From Alisma plantago-aquatica (Eukaryota > Streptophyta > Magnoliopsida > Alismatales > Alismataceae), in NCBI GenBank assembly GCA_963693085.1, contig OY856409.1:1620915211-1620979210 (forward strand): a stretch of 64,000 bases of DNA. Direction: 5' to 3'. The notes under the pieces are model-generated. The model was not told where the DNA came from. It searched no databases and saw only the letters and a list, made by a program, of their open reading frames with translations. How positions within the stretch are numbered: the stretch's first letter is position 1; the number at the start of each line of letters is the position of its first letter. Below, piece after piece: positions 11,734-24,574 of the stretch. The translations under genes were made by a program, and so were the position numbers.

Positions 11734-14558
11734 GGAACTGTGACACACTGTTCGAACAAAACATCATTTACTAAGCGGAAGCGATCATTAACAGCGGATT
11801 ACTGAAAATCACTAAAAATTAAAACCTTTTGCAAAGAGATCCAATTTCAAGAAACTCTTAATAACAAGAACCAAAGTATCACATATACATTCTGGTCCAC
11901 AAGTACATACCATGTACCATCTCTTCTCAAGGATTACATACATCAATTGCTCTGTTAAGTCTATAAATGAGTAACACAAGACCTCAAGGCATCAAGCCAA
12001 AATCTCAGATCGATTCATTAAAAGCACTAACTACTGACTCCAAGGACCTGAGAGTACAGAGACGACACATAGGACTCTCTATACAAAATATGACATCCAG
12101 AGCCTCCACCTAGAATATTATAGTTGTCCTTATTGTTGCTGTTGTCCTCCCCCTTCTATAGAGTTTTTGCCTCTTCTTCTGCGTCTACCTAAAAAGTTGG
12201 ATCCCACGGGGTGAGACAATTGAAAATTGTCCCAGCGAGAGATATAACTCTTCGCCAAAAACATTATTATTGCAGATAAATAGTAATAAACTAAGCAGGA
12301 GTTCTTTTATATTAACAACAGTATTAATCATTATATGAACAGAATAAGATAATCTCCTTTCTTAAGGAGAACATTGCATCTACCCATGGTAGACTTGTAC
12401 ATCATCTATCTACTTTGCAAGGAATGTAAGAAATCATAAATATATCATCTATCAACTAAATATGCATAAAAGAAATGTATCCTCAGCCAGTGATTTTTGT
12501 GTTCATTACTTAAGAAAACATGTTATACGGCTGATTACATTTTACAATCACACTTATGCCCTGAGGAGATGACGTATACCGCTCATACTCCAACTGACCA
12601 TTGCGAAGTCAAAATTGGTGCCATACAAGGTCAATGGAAGAGCTGACTGCCATGACCTCCCTTATCTCAATCAGTATGAGATTTAATGCAGGACATCTTG
12701 TGTCTCTGCTAAATAGATTTCCAGGGTATATTGGTAACTTCGCTATAGAGTTATAGTGGCGGTTGTACTCTCTTTGCAATCGAGAGATTTCATGTTTATC
12801 TCACATCGATCTGGCATTAATATTATCAGGAGATTCGTGATACATCCATCCTGTTATCGGGGGATTAGTGATACATCCACCCCGACATATATAATGAAGG
12901 ATTGAGAGATTTAATGTTTATCTCATATCAATTCCTCCATTAGGGCGTAAGGATATTTTTGCCCATCACCCCCGCATATTCAAAAATATGCATTCCGGGT
13001 TATGTCGCGGAGCAACCCGTTTCACCATCCAAAAAATTCTGACACTAATGGTTATATGGCCAGGGCTCTACATGATAAGATTCCACTAATTAATTATGTG
13101 CATTACTGTATTCTTTTAGCATCAGTCAAGTTCTCAAACATTATTATGAAAAATGCTACAAAGAAAAGTATAATTCATTTATCAAGTACTTTTCAAAACT
13201 TTATAGAACATTGGGATCTTAATCCCTTGTCACATCATGGGCATTCTCATCCCTTAACATCTCATCATCATGATTATGGAATATGGGTATTCAAACCCTG
13301 AGTTCATCAAAGAACACTTGTTACCACTTATCAGGTAACTAATACCTTCAGGTCATCTGACCAAGGTAAACATGATACTTGCTACACAAGCATCCCACAT
13401 GGCTCTCAAAGCCCATTTAGTCTCTTGTTACCACTGACTAGGCAACAATACATATAATGGCTCACAAGGCCCATAAAGCATTTAAATAATTAACACATCA
13501 TAGCTCATACCTGGCTATACTCATCATCTCATGATCATCTATACGATCATTACATAATAACATTTATATCAATTACATATCAGCACTATGCAATGTAAGA
13601 GTAGCATCACTTATTCCCCTATTTAGGGTTAGGATTTCTCTTACATATCATCACCATTCATTAGATTTAGGGTTTCCCATAATTAACCATTTAGGTTCTC
13701 AAGATCATATTATTAATGATCAAACCCTTATTCATTGCTCCACACAGCTAGGAGCCAACATTGATAGAATAAGTATTTAATCATGCTTATTTATTCTCAT
13801 TACTTATCATTAAATGAATTATCAACACAAGATATAAGTTCCTCTCTCAACTTTATCAGAATTTGATTACATCATACTTTATTGATTTGGCTTATCCTTT
13901 TCATAAGGCATGTTAGTCTACACTTATCAAAGTGCATTACATCTCAATGTAACAATTGACATGACACACTTCATGTGTTACTCATCCAATTATATTGGAT
14001 TTAGAATACATCCAGGTGTATCAATCTTAAGGTGCTGGAAGTGATATCTATCATGTCTTGATGTATCACTTCCCTCAACACCTTTATCTTAAGTTCATCA
14101 ACTTATCTTGTATTGGGGTATCTCCCATCCTAATATTTTATGCACCAGTTCATTACATTTATCATGTATTGTATTGGTCATAAGTCACTTATTTGAAATA
14201 TGAAACCATTATCAATGATATGGACTCATCTCGAGTTAAGGAATTATTGATATAAAGATATCCACTATCAACCTCTTTAGGTGTTTCACTTATCAATATA
14301 TTAGTCACTATTCCATTATTAGGAATAGGGTTTTCCATCTTTATAAATTAGGGTTCATATAACATCTCCCCATATATGGGTTTCACATAGCATTACCCAA
14401 AATTAGAGTTTCTCAACTCAACCCAAAGTTAGGGTTATGGTTTATCTTCATATTGCCCAAAATTAGGGTTTCATGCTCTATAACCCAAAATTAGGGCTTC
14501 ACATACCTTTACCCTATATCAGGGTTAGGATTTCATATTAGGGTTTCATATAGCATCG

Positions 14559-14838
14559 CCCTTAATTAGGGTTTCACTTGACATCACCCTTAATTAGGGT
14601 TTCACATGACATCACCCTTAATTAGGGTTTCACATGACTTCACCCTTAATTAGGGTTTCACATGACTTCACCCTTAATTAGGGTTTCACATAACATCACC
14701 CTTAATTAGGGTTTCACTTGACATCACCCTTAATTAGGGTTTCACTTGACATCACCTTTAATTAGGGTTTCACATGACTTCACCCTTAATTAGGGTTTCA
14801 CTTGACATCACCCTTAATTAGGGTTTCACATTATATTA
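14559..14838. repeat. 28-bp tandem array, 10 units, telo-box core
   Basis: Ten units spaced exactly 28 bp apart, each of the type CCCTTAATTAGGGTTTCAC then ATGACATCA. Diverged related copies extend from about 14330 to 14960. Each unit carries TTAGGGTTT, which contains the plant telo-box AAACCCTA in reverse. Confidence 0.9.
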
Positions 14839-15339
14839 CCTTGAATTGGGATTCCTCATATCATCACCCTAGATTAGGGTTACATCATTACCCTAGATTA
14901 GGGTTACACCTAGCATTACCCTAAATTAGAGTTAGGGTTCATCAGCCTTCTCAATTAGGGGTTCATAGTCTCTTTATCAAGGATCATACCCTAATTACAT
15001 ATTATTTTCATGTTGAGAGTGTAGGGGCTTAACCACTTACTTGATCATTATACATGTATGAATTCCTCTCTCTCTCATTCCCTCTAGGAAGTTGATCACT
15101 TCAAACTTTATTAGATTAGCTCAACCCCTCATTTAAGTATACACATTTAGGGTTATCTTAGTGTGTTGAGATGTTTCTTACATAAGCATCAAAGGTTAAC
15201 CCCTCAAAGGGTACTAATCACCCTAGTACCTTAAAAGTACAACCATTGTAATTACCTTTGATAAATATCATTAATAATCATAAGGTTAATTAATCTTTCA
15301 AAATTTGAGACTATTAGATCTCCAAATGGTTTTGTTACT

Positions 15340-15870
15340 TTTAAACCTTCAAACAGTTATAACCTCCTTGACCTTCAAACGGTCTTGGAGTCACTTGACC
15401 TTCAAATGGTCTTGAAGACCGTTTGACCTTAAACGCTCTTGGTTCAATTGTTTCTCCAAATGATCTTGAGGTGCTTGACCTTCAATCGGTCTTGCCCTAA
15501 CTTCTTCAATCGGTTTTGAAACCATTTGCTCAATTATTATTGGAACTGAATGAACATCAAACGGTTTGGGACCGTTTGTCCTTCAAATAGACTGAGGACC
15601 CTTTGATTCCAAATGGTCTCAAGACCATTTGGACTCAAACGGTCTCAAGACCATTTGGTCCAAACATCTTGAAACTGATTGGATCAACTAGGGTTTTCCT
15701 CCAACCAATCGATTGATTTTAGGGTGTGTTTTATTGAATCGATCATCAATGAACCATTGAGAGTACATCCAATTACAGCCCTTGGATCTCCAACCATCCA
15801 TCACAGACCTTGGACTTCAAACGGTCTTGAGGTCATTTGCCTCCAAACAGTCTTGAGACCGTTTGGACCA
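15340..15870. repeat. Cluster of short inverted repeats based on AAACGGTCTTGAG
   Basis: The phrases CAAACGGTCT and AGACCGTTTG alternate in both orientations (for example 15590-15660 and 15815-15870), with decayed forms between. Each pair can form a short hairpin. Spacing is irregular. Confidence 0.8.
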
Positions 15871-16059
15871 TCAACCATGAAATTGATCCAATTCAATTAG
15901 GAATTCTTCAATCAATCAATTAGGGTTTGCAAACCATGGACCATCCATTATGGGATCCATTATAATTAAATCAATTTGAGCCATTGGATCTCCATCTATC
16001 ACATCAGTAAATAACCTCAAACAGTTTTGAAGTTCAATTTATCCATTCGATCTTGAGAT

Positions 16060-16256
16060 CCATTACCCATTCGATCTTGTAGTTAATTACCCATTCGGTC
16101 TTGTACTTAATTACCCATTCGGTTTGAAGTAAAATACCCATTCGGTCTTGGGTTCAACTACCCATTCGGTCTTGGGTACAACTACCCATTCAGTCTTGGG
16201 TACAACTACCCATTCAGTCTTGAACTCAATTGCCCATTCGGTCTTGAAACTGAATC
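16060..16256. repeat. 24-bp tandem array (ACCCATTCGGTCTTG)
   Basis: About eight units of TACCCATTCGGTCTTGGGT then about 5 variable bases. Spacing is exactly 24 bp in the best part (16141-16213) and looser towards the left end. The GGTCTTG core is shared with the inverted-repeat cluster to the left, so the two probably have a common origin. Confidence 0.85.
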
Positions 16257-17705
16257 AATTCAATCAGTTTTGAAACCGAATGAACTCAATTGGTTTCGAA
16301 AACTGATTGCCCCTTCCTTTATTGAGGTATGTGCTTAAGATGACATCATCATCTTTAAGCTTCAAACCTTTGAAATAGTTGTGATTCTTATGGTAATTTC
16401 AACAACTAAACAAAAGGAAATTGAGAAAGAAGAAAAGTTTAACATATAATGAATAAATTGCAAGCAATAATGACATTTAAGGGTTCAAGTTATATAACCC
16501 GCCTTCAAAATTGAATCCAAGCTTCAATCTTCACGTCCTCAATGGTGAATGAAGCTTTCTCAACTGTCCAAGGCTCATCCTCAAGTCTTTGAGTGAAATG
16601 AATGGCTAAGGTTGAAGATTGAATGAAGAAAAGAAGAAATTAAGCATTGAATTTTGATTTCCACCATGAATTCAAGGTTGAAGGTGACTATGGAGATAAA
16701 CTACAGGTTGGGTCACGTCCTCCTATTGCTCCTAAGCTCCCTTGTGCACGGCCAAAGCAAGGAAAGAAAAAGGGATCAAAAAATCCTTTCATGTGGGTTG
16801 AAAATGGGATGTATATAAGGGAATTCCAATGAGAGAGAAAGTGATAATAAAATCCTTTAATCCCTAAAATTGGTGCCACATACCCCCTTAAATCCCTTGC
16901 ATACGAATCCATCTCCCCCACCTTGTAATTCCTCTTCATTATCCATGAATTAAAGAAAAATAAATTAAGCACCTTAACCACTATAATAATAATATCCAAA
17001 ATTGAGTGGATATTACTTTTTAGTTAACTAATGTGAGTGGGCTCTCCACTCACTTTAGATATTTCGTGGCCTTTGCAAGGAAAAAGGACGTTCACACTTA
17101 TGCAAATTCAACCATCTCATTTTTGGTTGAAGGATACTTCCATTAATGTATTTATTTTTGCATTAAATTGAATTAAGGTTTCAATTATGTTTAAATCTTG
17201 ATTATTTTAATATCAAGATTCTCTCCTCCAAAGAGATTCAAATGAGATTCCCCTCTGATTTTATTGTCTCTAATTAATACCAAGAAACATTAGGTACTCT
17301 CTAGAAGTGGTATTTTGCATATTGAACCCTAGGTTTTGGGTAAATTGCACATTACACCAAAACTAGGTTCTAATGCACAACATTGCTTAATAGGCTCTTT
17401 CTTGGTGCTTGGGCTTTCACAAGCCATACCTATGCATCATTCTCATTCTTATGATGCTTCAACACTTGAGGAACATTTTATTATGTAAAATTTGCAAGTT
17501 AACCCCTCAACTTGGGTAATTTGCACTTTAGCCCAAAACAAGTAAAACATTGTTTCAACATTATTCAAAAAGGACTAAAATTGAAACATAAGTTCCTCTT
17601 CAGCCTTAATTATTTTTCAAAAGATAAAGACAAGAATATAAATAACTTACTTAAGCAAAACATCTAGGTTTAATCCTTAACTCAGTTCAGGGATGTTACA
17701 GGAAC

Positions 17706-18350
17706 CATTCACCACAAAGAGAAGGTAAGCTAGTAATATGCCATCAGTGTGGTTAGGACTTCGGTCCCCTATGCCCTCAAATACAATAATGACTTGTTCC
17801 TTCCCAGCAACCTACATAGTAGCCTACCAAATAGCCACGTCATGATCCACCTATAAGGAACAACAACAACATTCAAGGCTGACATACTGCAGTCGAGAGG
17901 CATTTTAGGTGTATATATTATTTTGTGGTTGTTGGTGATGATAATGAAGATATTGAAATACATGGCATCTAAGTCTACATCCCATAAAATCTTTTATTAT
18001 TCAAGATCTTCAAATACCTTTATATCTTCCAAATGTGTTGAGATGTTAGATCTAAAACCTACATATGTGGACTTTGTTCTTGTAATTAAAACCCTTAGTG
18101 GTAGAGTATGCTCTTCTTATGTAAAGATCCCACCTATTGATCTATGCATATTGGGAAAGATGATTCAACAAACTTCATCCTCTCGGACATGTCAACCTTT
18201 GATGTTATTCTAGGTATGGATTGGTTGAAATTTTTTGATGTGTTTTTGTTTTATGGTGAGAAGAAGGTTAGCTTGCTTCATCCAAATTGTGAGGTACTCT
18301 GTATAAAGGGAAGAAAATGTGAGCATAGGAAATTTAATCTTTACATATAG
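17706..18350 (+). pseudogene. Gypsy gag end and protease remnant of element E
   Basis: After the solo LTR the gag frame continues and reaches a zinc-knuckle remnant (CHQCG, stop, then DFGPLC) in which the His and the spacing are lost. From about 17900 an aspartic-protease domain follows. The region around the active site reads YYSRSSNTFIS where DSGASHSFIS-like sequence is expected, so the catalytic Asp is gone. Downstream FDVILGMDWL, the conserved second half of gypsy protease, is intact at about 18197-18226 after a frame change. No reverse transcriptase follows. The element stops near 18350, where leader sequence of a reverse copy (F) begins. Confidence 0.75.
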
Positions 18351-18589
18351 AAAGCTATACTTACAAAAAGTGGGTAGGATTGATAAGAGTTTACCTAAAA
18401 CTAGGTTATCTAGATATTTAGTTTGGGATATAAATATATCACCAAATTGGATAGGGGTGAAACCCTAATTGGTAAACATGATTCTTGTTTAGGTATGACA
18501 ACAACCTCTAAAGGGTCACCTACCTACTAAGGAACACTCCAGGATAACTTGAAATAGTCAAGTTACCAACTGCTTAGGATCTGATACCA
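18351..18589 (-). mobile_element. Leader and PBS of reverse gypsy element F
   Basis: GGATCTGATACCA at about 18577-18589 is a lightly mutated reverse PBS. The stretch to its left (AACCTCTAAAGGGTCACC, TAGTCAAGTTACCAAC) resembles the leader of element A at about 1910-1970. The left limit is only where protease sequence of E stops. Confidence 0.6.
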
Positions 18590-18592
18590 TTC

Positions 18593-21500
18593 TGTAAGGA
18601 GTGAGACCCAATATTGGTCCCACTCAATCGTACAAACATGAGACATGAAATAAATAAGCAGCGGAAAACATAATTGTTTACAAAGTTAGAAAATGTTCTC
18701 ATGTACATAACTTTCTCACCCTAAGGGTGGTACATAAAATGAAAATATTACATTGATTCAAACATATTCCCATATGTAGAGGGTAACAAGGCTATCTCAT
18801 GTTGTCCTTATGTCCACCAATTAGCTCACAATCATCCTGAGTCTCTGTCTTGTCAAGCACCTACACCTGGGTGGAGGGAACACCCAGAAGAATAGGAAAA
18901 CAAGATGTGTGTCAGCAAAAGCTGAGTATGTACATTAGATGATTAACTAGGGCATTAAAAATTAAAGTAAGATGTTCCCATAAAAAAAGGGGGCCATTGA
19001 AGCTAGGTAAGTTTCAATGAGAATTAACAAGAGAAGGAATTTCTAAAAGAATGAGGCAGTATAAATAATCAAATAAACAACAAACCTTGCCACAATAAAT
19101 AATCACATTACAAAATTTATTTGCATGTAGATATATTGGACTAAGTTAAGTATAGTAGAGCCAAGACAGCACTAAGTCATTGACCTATATATAAATTTTG
19201 GGTAGAAGTAGCACACCCATAGGAAAAATTTGCATGCCTCTGTATATACACACCCTGGGTAGAAGTTGCAGACCTTAATGGTTACGCATAAGCATCTATG
19301 ATAGTTAGCTAGTCAAATAGTGTACCATGCATAAAATAGTGGAAAATGTATCATTCATTAGACATTTGTGTCATAAGGCAAGCACAATAACATGTGGGGT
19401 CATTGACCCAATTTAACCTGTAAATAATAATTTCAAGAGAATAGGATATGTCAAAGTAAAACAAGAACAAGTATTTTAAAAGATGCCTCTTTATGGAAAA
19501 TTTACTCATATAAAGCCCAATTATAAAATAGAGAGGAGTACATACCGTATGCATCCAAACATTTACTACAATAAGACACTTGATTAACTATGTTGCCTCT
19601 TCGTCCTAGAAGTATATTATCTTATGTCAGTCAAAATAAATCAAACATGTATACTCATCTCTAGTATTATTAGACATGTTGTTCTTACCCCGATTCGGTC
19701 ACCTAAAGGAATATTAGGGAGTTTTAATCTTATTAGTTGTACACGTGATCCCTTTGATATGTATTTTAGTTCTAACGTCAAATTTTAATCACATAAGTCG
19801 AAGTGTGTTGAGGTCACATACATAAGTGAGTAATCATACAAATTATCCCCATTTTAGGTCTTTTGACACCATTTTCTCCCCCAATATCATATTGCTCAAA
19901 TGGTCAACTAGGCTAGGGACATGCACTACATGAGATTTTGTTGGATCAAAATACCCTTATTAGGAATACCCAGTATTTAAGTCCTACATGCTTTCACATG
20001 TGATTACCTACACATTTCTTGTTGTGTTTCTAATTATTATTGGATACAAGTCATTATCATACCTAAGTATTATATCTTGAATCCATCTGATTATAATCAG
20101 ATCCATTCTTTAGTATAATATTCATTTAAGTGGATAGTATTAGTGTTACATGGAATGAATATACTAAGATATATGCTTGTACTACCCATACACCAACATA
20201 TTTGTATGCTATATCATAGAGTCGATTGACCAAGTATTCTAAATAATGACTAGGTTTCCTACCCATTGCATGTGATAGCATTGTTATCCTTACTTGTTGA
20301 GAATCTTTAAAATCTGATAAAATGAACAACAAAAGCTCACCTATAAATTGACTTTGTTACTACCAATCTAGGTCTATTCTCTTTCTTGAGGCCCCATGGT
20401 GAAGTGAGTAGAGCATGGTGATATTTTCTCCATGATGTAGCTTGAATCAACCCAACATCGAAGTGACTCCTGTAGGTAGTCAGAGTTCTTAGGGATCTAT
20501 AGGTGAAGGAGGGACACTACTGATCTGCGTCTATCATGGAAGTAAAGGAGTAGGCAACCATGTGGTGACTGGGAGTATTGGCATTGCAGGTTTTCAATGG
20601 TTCGAAGATGCAAACTGGTTGTAGTGGTGACCGATTACCATAGGAGAAGGTTGTCATTGTCAGACTTGATGGTGTGGTAATATAGAGGAGTTAAACAGAT
20701 ATGTAGATTTCAGATATGATATGGTATTGCAACATCTGATGGAAGGTAGAAGATGATGATGGGATTTGGTCACATAGGTAGCATAGGATGAAGAAAGGAT
20801 CATTGTTTGAGGTGCAACACAACCATAAGGAACCAGTCAATGATCATTGGATCTTGGTGATGCCCATCGTGATGGCAGTGGTGGGTTTCTTCCTTCCATA
20901 ATGGTTGGACGCGAGGAGGGAGACTGAGGGAAGGAGGGAAAGAGGCATTATTTCCCTCATGATGGTGGCGTTGTAGTAGGTCAGGAGTCATCGGCATTGT
21001 AGAAGATAAGGGAGTCGATTTCCCCAGTGCAAGCAGGATTACAAGTGGTGTTGCACCATGATCTATGATCTTGGCAATGTCAAGGAGATAAAATTCTCTG
21101 TTGAGGGGATGGAAGAGCGTTGGGTCATTGCAGGTTGTTGAGTTGCAAGTGCAATTGTCGATGCCGTATAGGTTGAGGGTGTCAAAGCCATGACTATTGG
21201 AATTGTCGATAGCTAGGTATAGGGGTGGTGAGTTTTAGAATGTCTACATGATTGAAGGACTGTCATGAGGAAGAACATGATGGAAACAATCTATTGGGAA
21301 TGACTAGATGAGGAAGAGAAGATGAGGAGGCAGTGTTGCGCTGCCTGGCGATTCTGTGATTTTCTTGGCATTGTTGGGCACCTCTTGGCTCTCCCTGATG
21401 ATGTTGGGTGCAGGTAGAATACAAACAACTAGAGGAGAGGTAGGGGCGTTGACATGTTTCAAGTTGGAGGAGTCGACTTTGTAACTCTTCCACAGAGGTC

Positions 21501-22203
21501 TGGTGAGTTGTAGAGCAACACTGATATGCACCATGGTGCAATAGGGGCAAATAGTGGTGCTCTATGGAAGCCCACAGTCAGGTGGTAGCACAAATGGTAG
21601 AGGTGTGTTAGGCAGAGGTGAGGCCAGGGTCGGTGAGGAAGGATAGGGTAGGCGGGGCAGAAACAATAAGAAGAGGAGAAGGAGAAAATGGACATGTGCC
21701 ATTTCTGGTCGCATAGAGACGCAGTCGCGATGGGAAGGAAGTGTTACACATAGTGGGAAAGAAATAAATGATCTTTATTTATTTGACAAAACTAGAGAAT
21801 GAAATTGATTAATATTAAATAATGACTTCCTTATTTCACAACACAAATTGAGGGAGAAAATGACGTCAGATTAATATTCAAATTTATATGCAGACTAATT
21901 AAAGTGTGGACAATCCAATTGTTACATTTATTTCACCTATAGAGAATATTTGACCTTTCATTTCATTAGAGGTGAGATAAATTCTCAAGTAATATATTCA
22001 ATGCCATTTTATATAAATTTGTACATTGTTTGTGTGTAATATTTCCTTTCCTCAACTAGTCTTAGGATGATTTTTGAGTATCAACTTAGGATAGACTAAA
22101 TTATTAGTAAATTTTATAGTTTGCCCATTAAAATAATAAATTAGTTAGTTCATTAAGAGAATAAGATGGTTAGGTTAGGTTATCCAGATTTGAGTATGTT
22201 ACA
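18593..22203 (-). mobile_element. 5' LTR of gypsy element F, 3.61 kb
   Basis: It starts TGTAAGGAGTGAGACCC, 3 nt from the PBS, and ends GAGTATGTTACA. Immediately after comes copia 3'-end sequence (GGACATGT..GTGGGAGTC), so F was inserted in a copia element; ATGGA at 22204-22208 would be the duplication. The matching left end is lost. Same family as LTR A. The section 20400-21730 is richer in GC and has several short open stretches on the minus strand that match no family. Confidence 0.75.
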
Positions 22204-22269
22204 ATGGACATGTAAATATCACTTGGAATAAGATTCATGTGTGACTGGCTCTAAGTGCAAGTGGGAGTC
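22204..22269 (+). mobile_element. Copia 3' internal tail with polypurine tract
   Basis: This matches the end of copia B (about 46065-46125): ATGGACATGT, AATAAGATT..GTG, GGCTCTAAGTG, ending in the purine tract AAGTGGGAGTC directly before an LTR. It is the only internal sequence left on this side of element F. Confidence 0.75.
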
Positions 22270-24338
22270 TTCTAGTATGTATGCCCAGAGAGCCAATCAT
22301 ATGATGATTGGAATGAGGCATTAAATACCTGATAATAAAGGTAATGTCGTCTATTGTGTTTGTTTCAACATGAGATGATGACGCAAACATAGTATAGCCT
22401 AAAGAATGATGTAACCCTATGACGTATATCTTCAAGTATGTGACTTGAACAATGAGATCATACAGATGTTAAGAGTACATACATTCTTGTTGTGTCCCTA
22501 GTCAAATATTATTGTGGAAGCAAAATAGATGACAATAATACATAAGTTTGGAGTGTGTGTTGACTGATGACAAAGTCTCATGAGTCATGATGTGTGATAT
22601 CAATTCAAGCATACAAGTACATGTTAGAGAACAGATATCGGATAGACCCACCATGAGAGTGATACATGGAGACCATGAAATGGTATTCAGAATCATCTCT
22701 CATAGTGATAGTGGTGATTGAGGTTCTTAGACCTGAAGTCACTACATTCATCACATGTCGTCGATGTACTTTGACATCATCCACCATGATCCTAAATAAG
22801 GGTTACCATAAAGGTGGTGCTCAGGTGCACTGTGACACATGGGGATATAATGTGAGTGATGTAGATGGGATTTGTCCCTCCTACAGGAGATTGATATCCA
22901 AGGCCTCTTGATAATTGGGATAGAGAAATGTATGATTGTACTCATGTGATTCAATATGTGATATGTGAACTTACATGAACCTCAGACAGTCTTCTCTAGT
23001 TCAAGGAACATGGATTGAACATTGTGAGGATGACAATTCTATGCCTCGAGTTCTATTTGGATATCAAAGACAATGGAACTATACGATCATGGTAACTCTG
23101 ATCATGGATAGTAGGTTGAAGTTGTTCTCTAAGTCTCCAAATTACTTGGGTAGCAATGGTGTGTGACTAGGCACCGCTCTTTGCTTGTGATGTCATAATT
23201 GATTATGGACATTGATTTCCAATGTAATTTTAGACCTATAGTGTCACACACATAGGATATACTTGGATTAAAGGAGTATATTCATGAATGATGGTTAATT
23301 TGATTACTAAAGATGTTTATGTGTTCAATAAAACAATTGAGGTTGAAAATTGACTGACTGGACTCTGAATCGACCAGTTCAAGTGTTGAATCGATCGGTT
23401 GTCAATTGGAATCAATATTTGATGAACTATGCTTGAACTAGACAAATGAAATGACCATCTCATTATGTGAAATGGCTGGTTCACTATGTGAGACAACTGG
23501 TTCACCCGGTTCAGTTGCCAATTGGATTGGAATAAGGATTGATGTTGATGTCATGTTTAGCACTAACTAGGCATTGAATACCAATTGGATTCTGAACAGG
23601 AAACTATGTAAACTGACAAGTTCACTTAGTGGTCCGATTGGCTCATGCACCAACAACTGGTTAGGTGTGTGAACTGATCGGTTCACCATTTGTAGGTTCT
23701 AGAAAATTCATGATTTTGGACCATTCTACTCCCACACAGACTGGGAACCTTGACCCTGGCCTCTACTATAAATAGAGGGGTACTAGGGGCTTGCCAACAT
23801 AGACAATTGAGAATCTATTGTTATGATGATTGTTGTCCTCTCTGGTTGTAGTAACTAATAGAGAGCCCGAGCAAGTCCTACCCATTAAAAGGAGGGATAA
23901 CAAGGGAGACAACAACTGAGAACAATTGTGGGAGAGCATGTCGCTGACTAGTACACCGACAAAAGGGGACAACTCCTTCCCATTGTCTATGGTAGCGTAA
24001 CGTGGAGTTCTCAGTGGTCCGCATGGGCTACTCTAGAGGCAGGAGATTTTTTTTCTAGGATAACACTATCAACCGCTGTCTATGGTGGCCAGGCCAGAAG
24101 GTCAGTGGAGACGACTGTTTGAGTGTTGCTACTACTGAAGGAGTGTGTTTTTTCCTGAAGAAGAAGAAGCACGATGCTCTTGCAAGGGTAATGTTGTTGG
24201 ATTTTCTCCAAGACCAGGTATAACCTTGCAAACCCTTCCTTCTTAGATAAATCATTGTTGACACAATTATGTTGTTGAGGGAATCATGCTTTAAATTTTT
24301 GTTTCTGTTGTCTTATTTTTCATCTGGATTTCCCTACA
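22270..24338 (+). mobile_element. Copia LTR, subtype 1 (3' LTR), 2.07 kb
   Basis: It starts after the polypurine tract (TTCTAGTATGTATGCCC, consensus TGTTGGTATG) and ends TTTCCCTACA. A TATAAATAG lies at 23767. Diagnostic phrases (CCATGAGAGTGATACATGG, AATGAGGCATTAAATAC) match the inverted LTR at 29264-37749 far better than the LTRs of copia B, so these two look like the LTR pair of one element. Confidence 0.8.
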
Positions 24339-24574
24339 ATATCAAGAACGTACATACTCTTGACATATGTATGATCTCATTGTCCAGGACATCAACCTGA
24401 AGACATACATCATAGAGTAACATCATTATTTAGACATTTATTATGTTTCATCATTATCTCATAACTGAAGGGAACTATATAAATAGGAAGATTGCCTTTA
24501 TTATTAATAAAATCATTTACAAGATATTCCATTACAATCATCATATGATTTGCTCTCTGGGCATACATACCAAC
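24339..24574 (-). mobile_element. Inverted fragment of a copia LTR, subtype 2 (positions 1-237)
   Basis: Read in reverse it starts TGTTGGTATGTATGCCC and ends GTACGTTCTTGATAT, matching positions 1-237 of the LTR at 46126-48165. Its internal sequence is of the copia B subtype. It abuts the terminal ..CCCTACA of the LTR at 22270-24338 directly. The missing part of this LTR (position 233 onward) is at 37750-39655, overlapping by GATAT. Confidence 0.8.

Larger units (their letters stand above)
11739..17700 (-). mobile_element. Very long solo LTR (S), 5.96 kb, inserted in gag of element E
   Basis: It begins TGTGACAC and ends GATGTTACA (TG..CA), and is flanked by the perfect 5-bp duplication GGAAC (11734-11738 and 17701-17705). 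Joining the flanks at one GGAAC restores the gag reading frame of element E. I find no PBS (TGGTATCAGAGC on either strand), gag or pol inside, so a solo LTR left by LTR-LTR recombination is the simplest reading. Reversed, it starts TGTAACATCCC, a common gypsy LTR start, which suggests minus orientation. It contains three internal repeat regions listed separately. Nearly 6 kb is unusually long for a plant LTR, so an internal nested insertion cannot be excluded. Confidence 0.75.

Noticed and set aside
14330..14960. Interstitial telomere repeat tract
   Set aside because: The TTAGGG cores sit in 28-bp units and not in 7-bp TTTAGGG tandem, so this is an LTR-internal minisatellite and not telomeric DNA.
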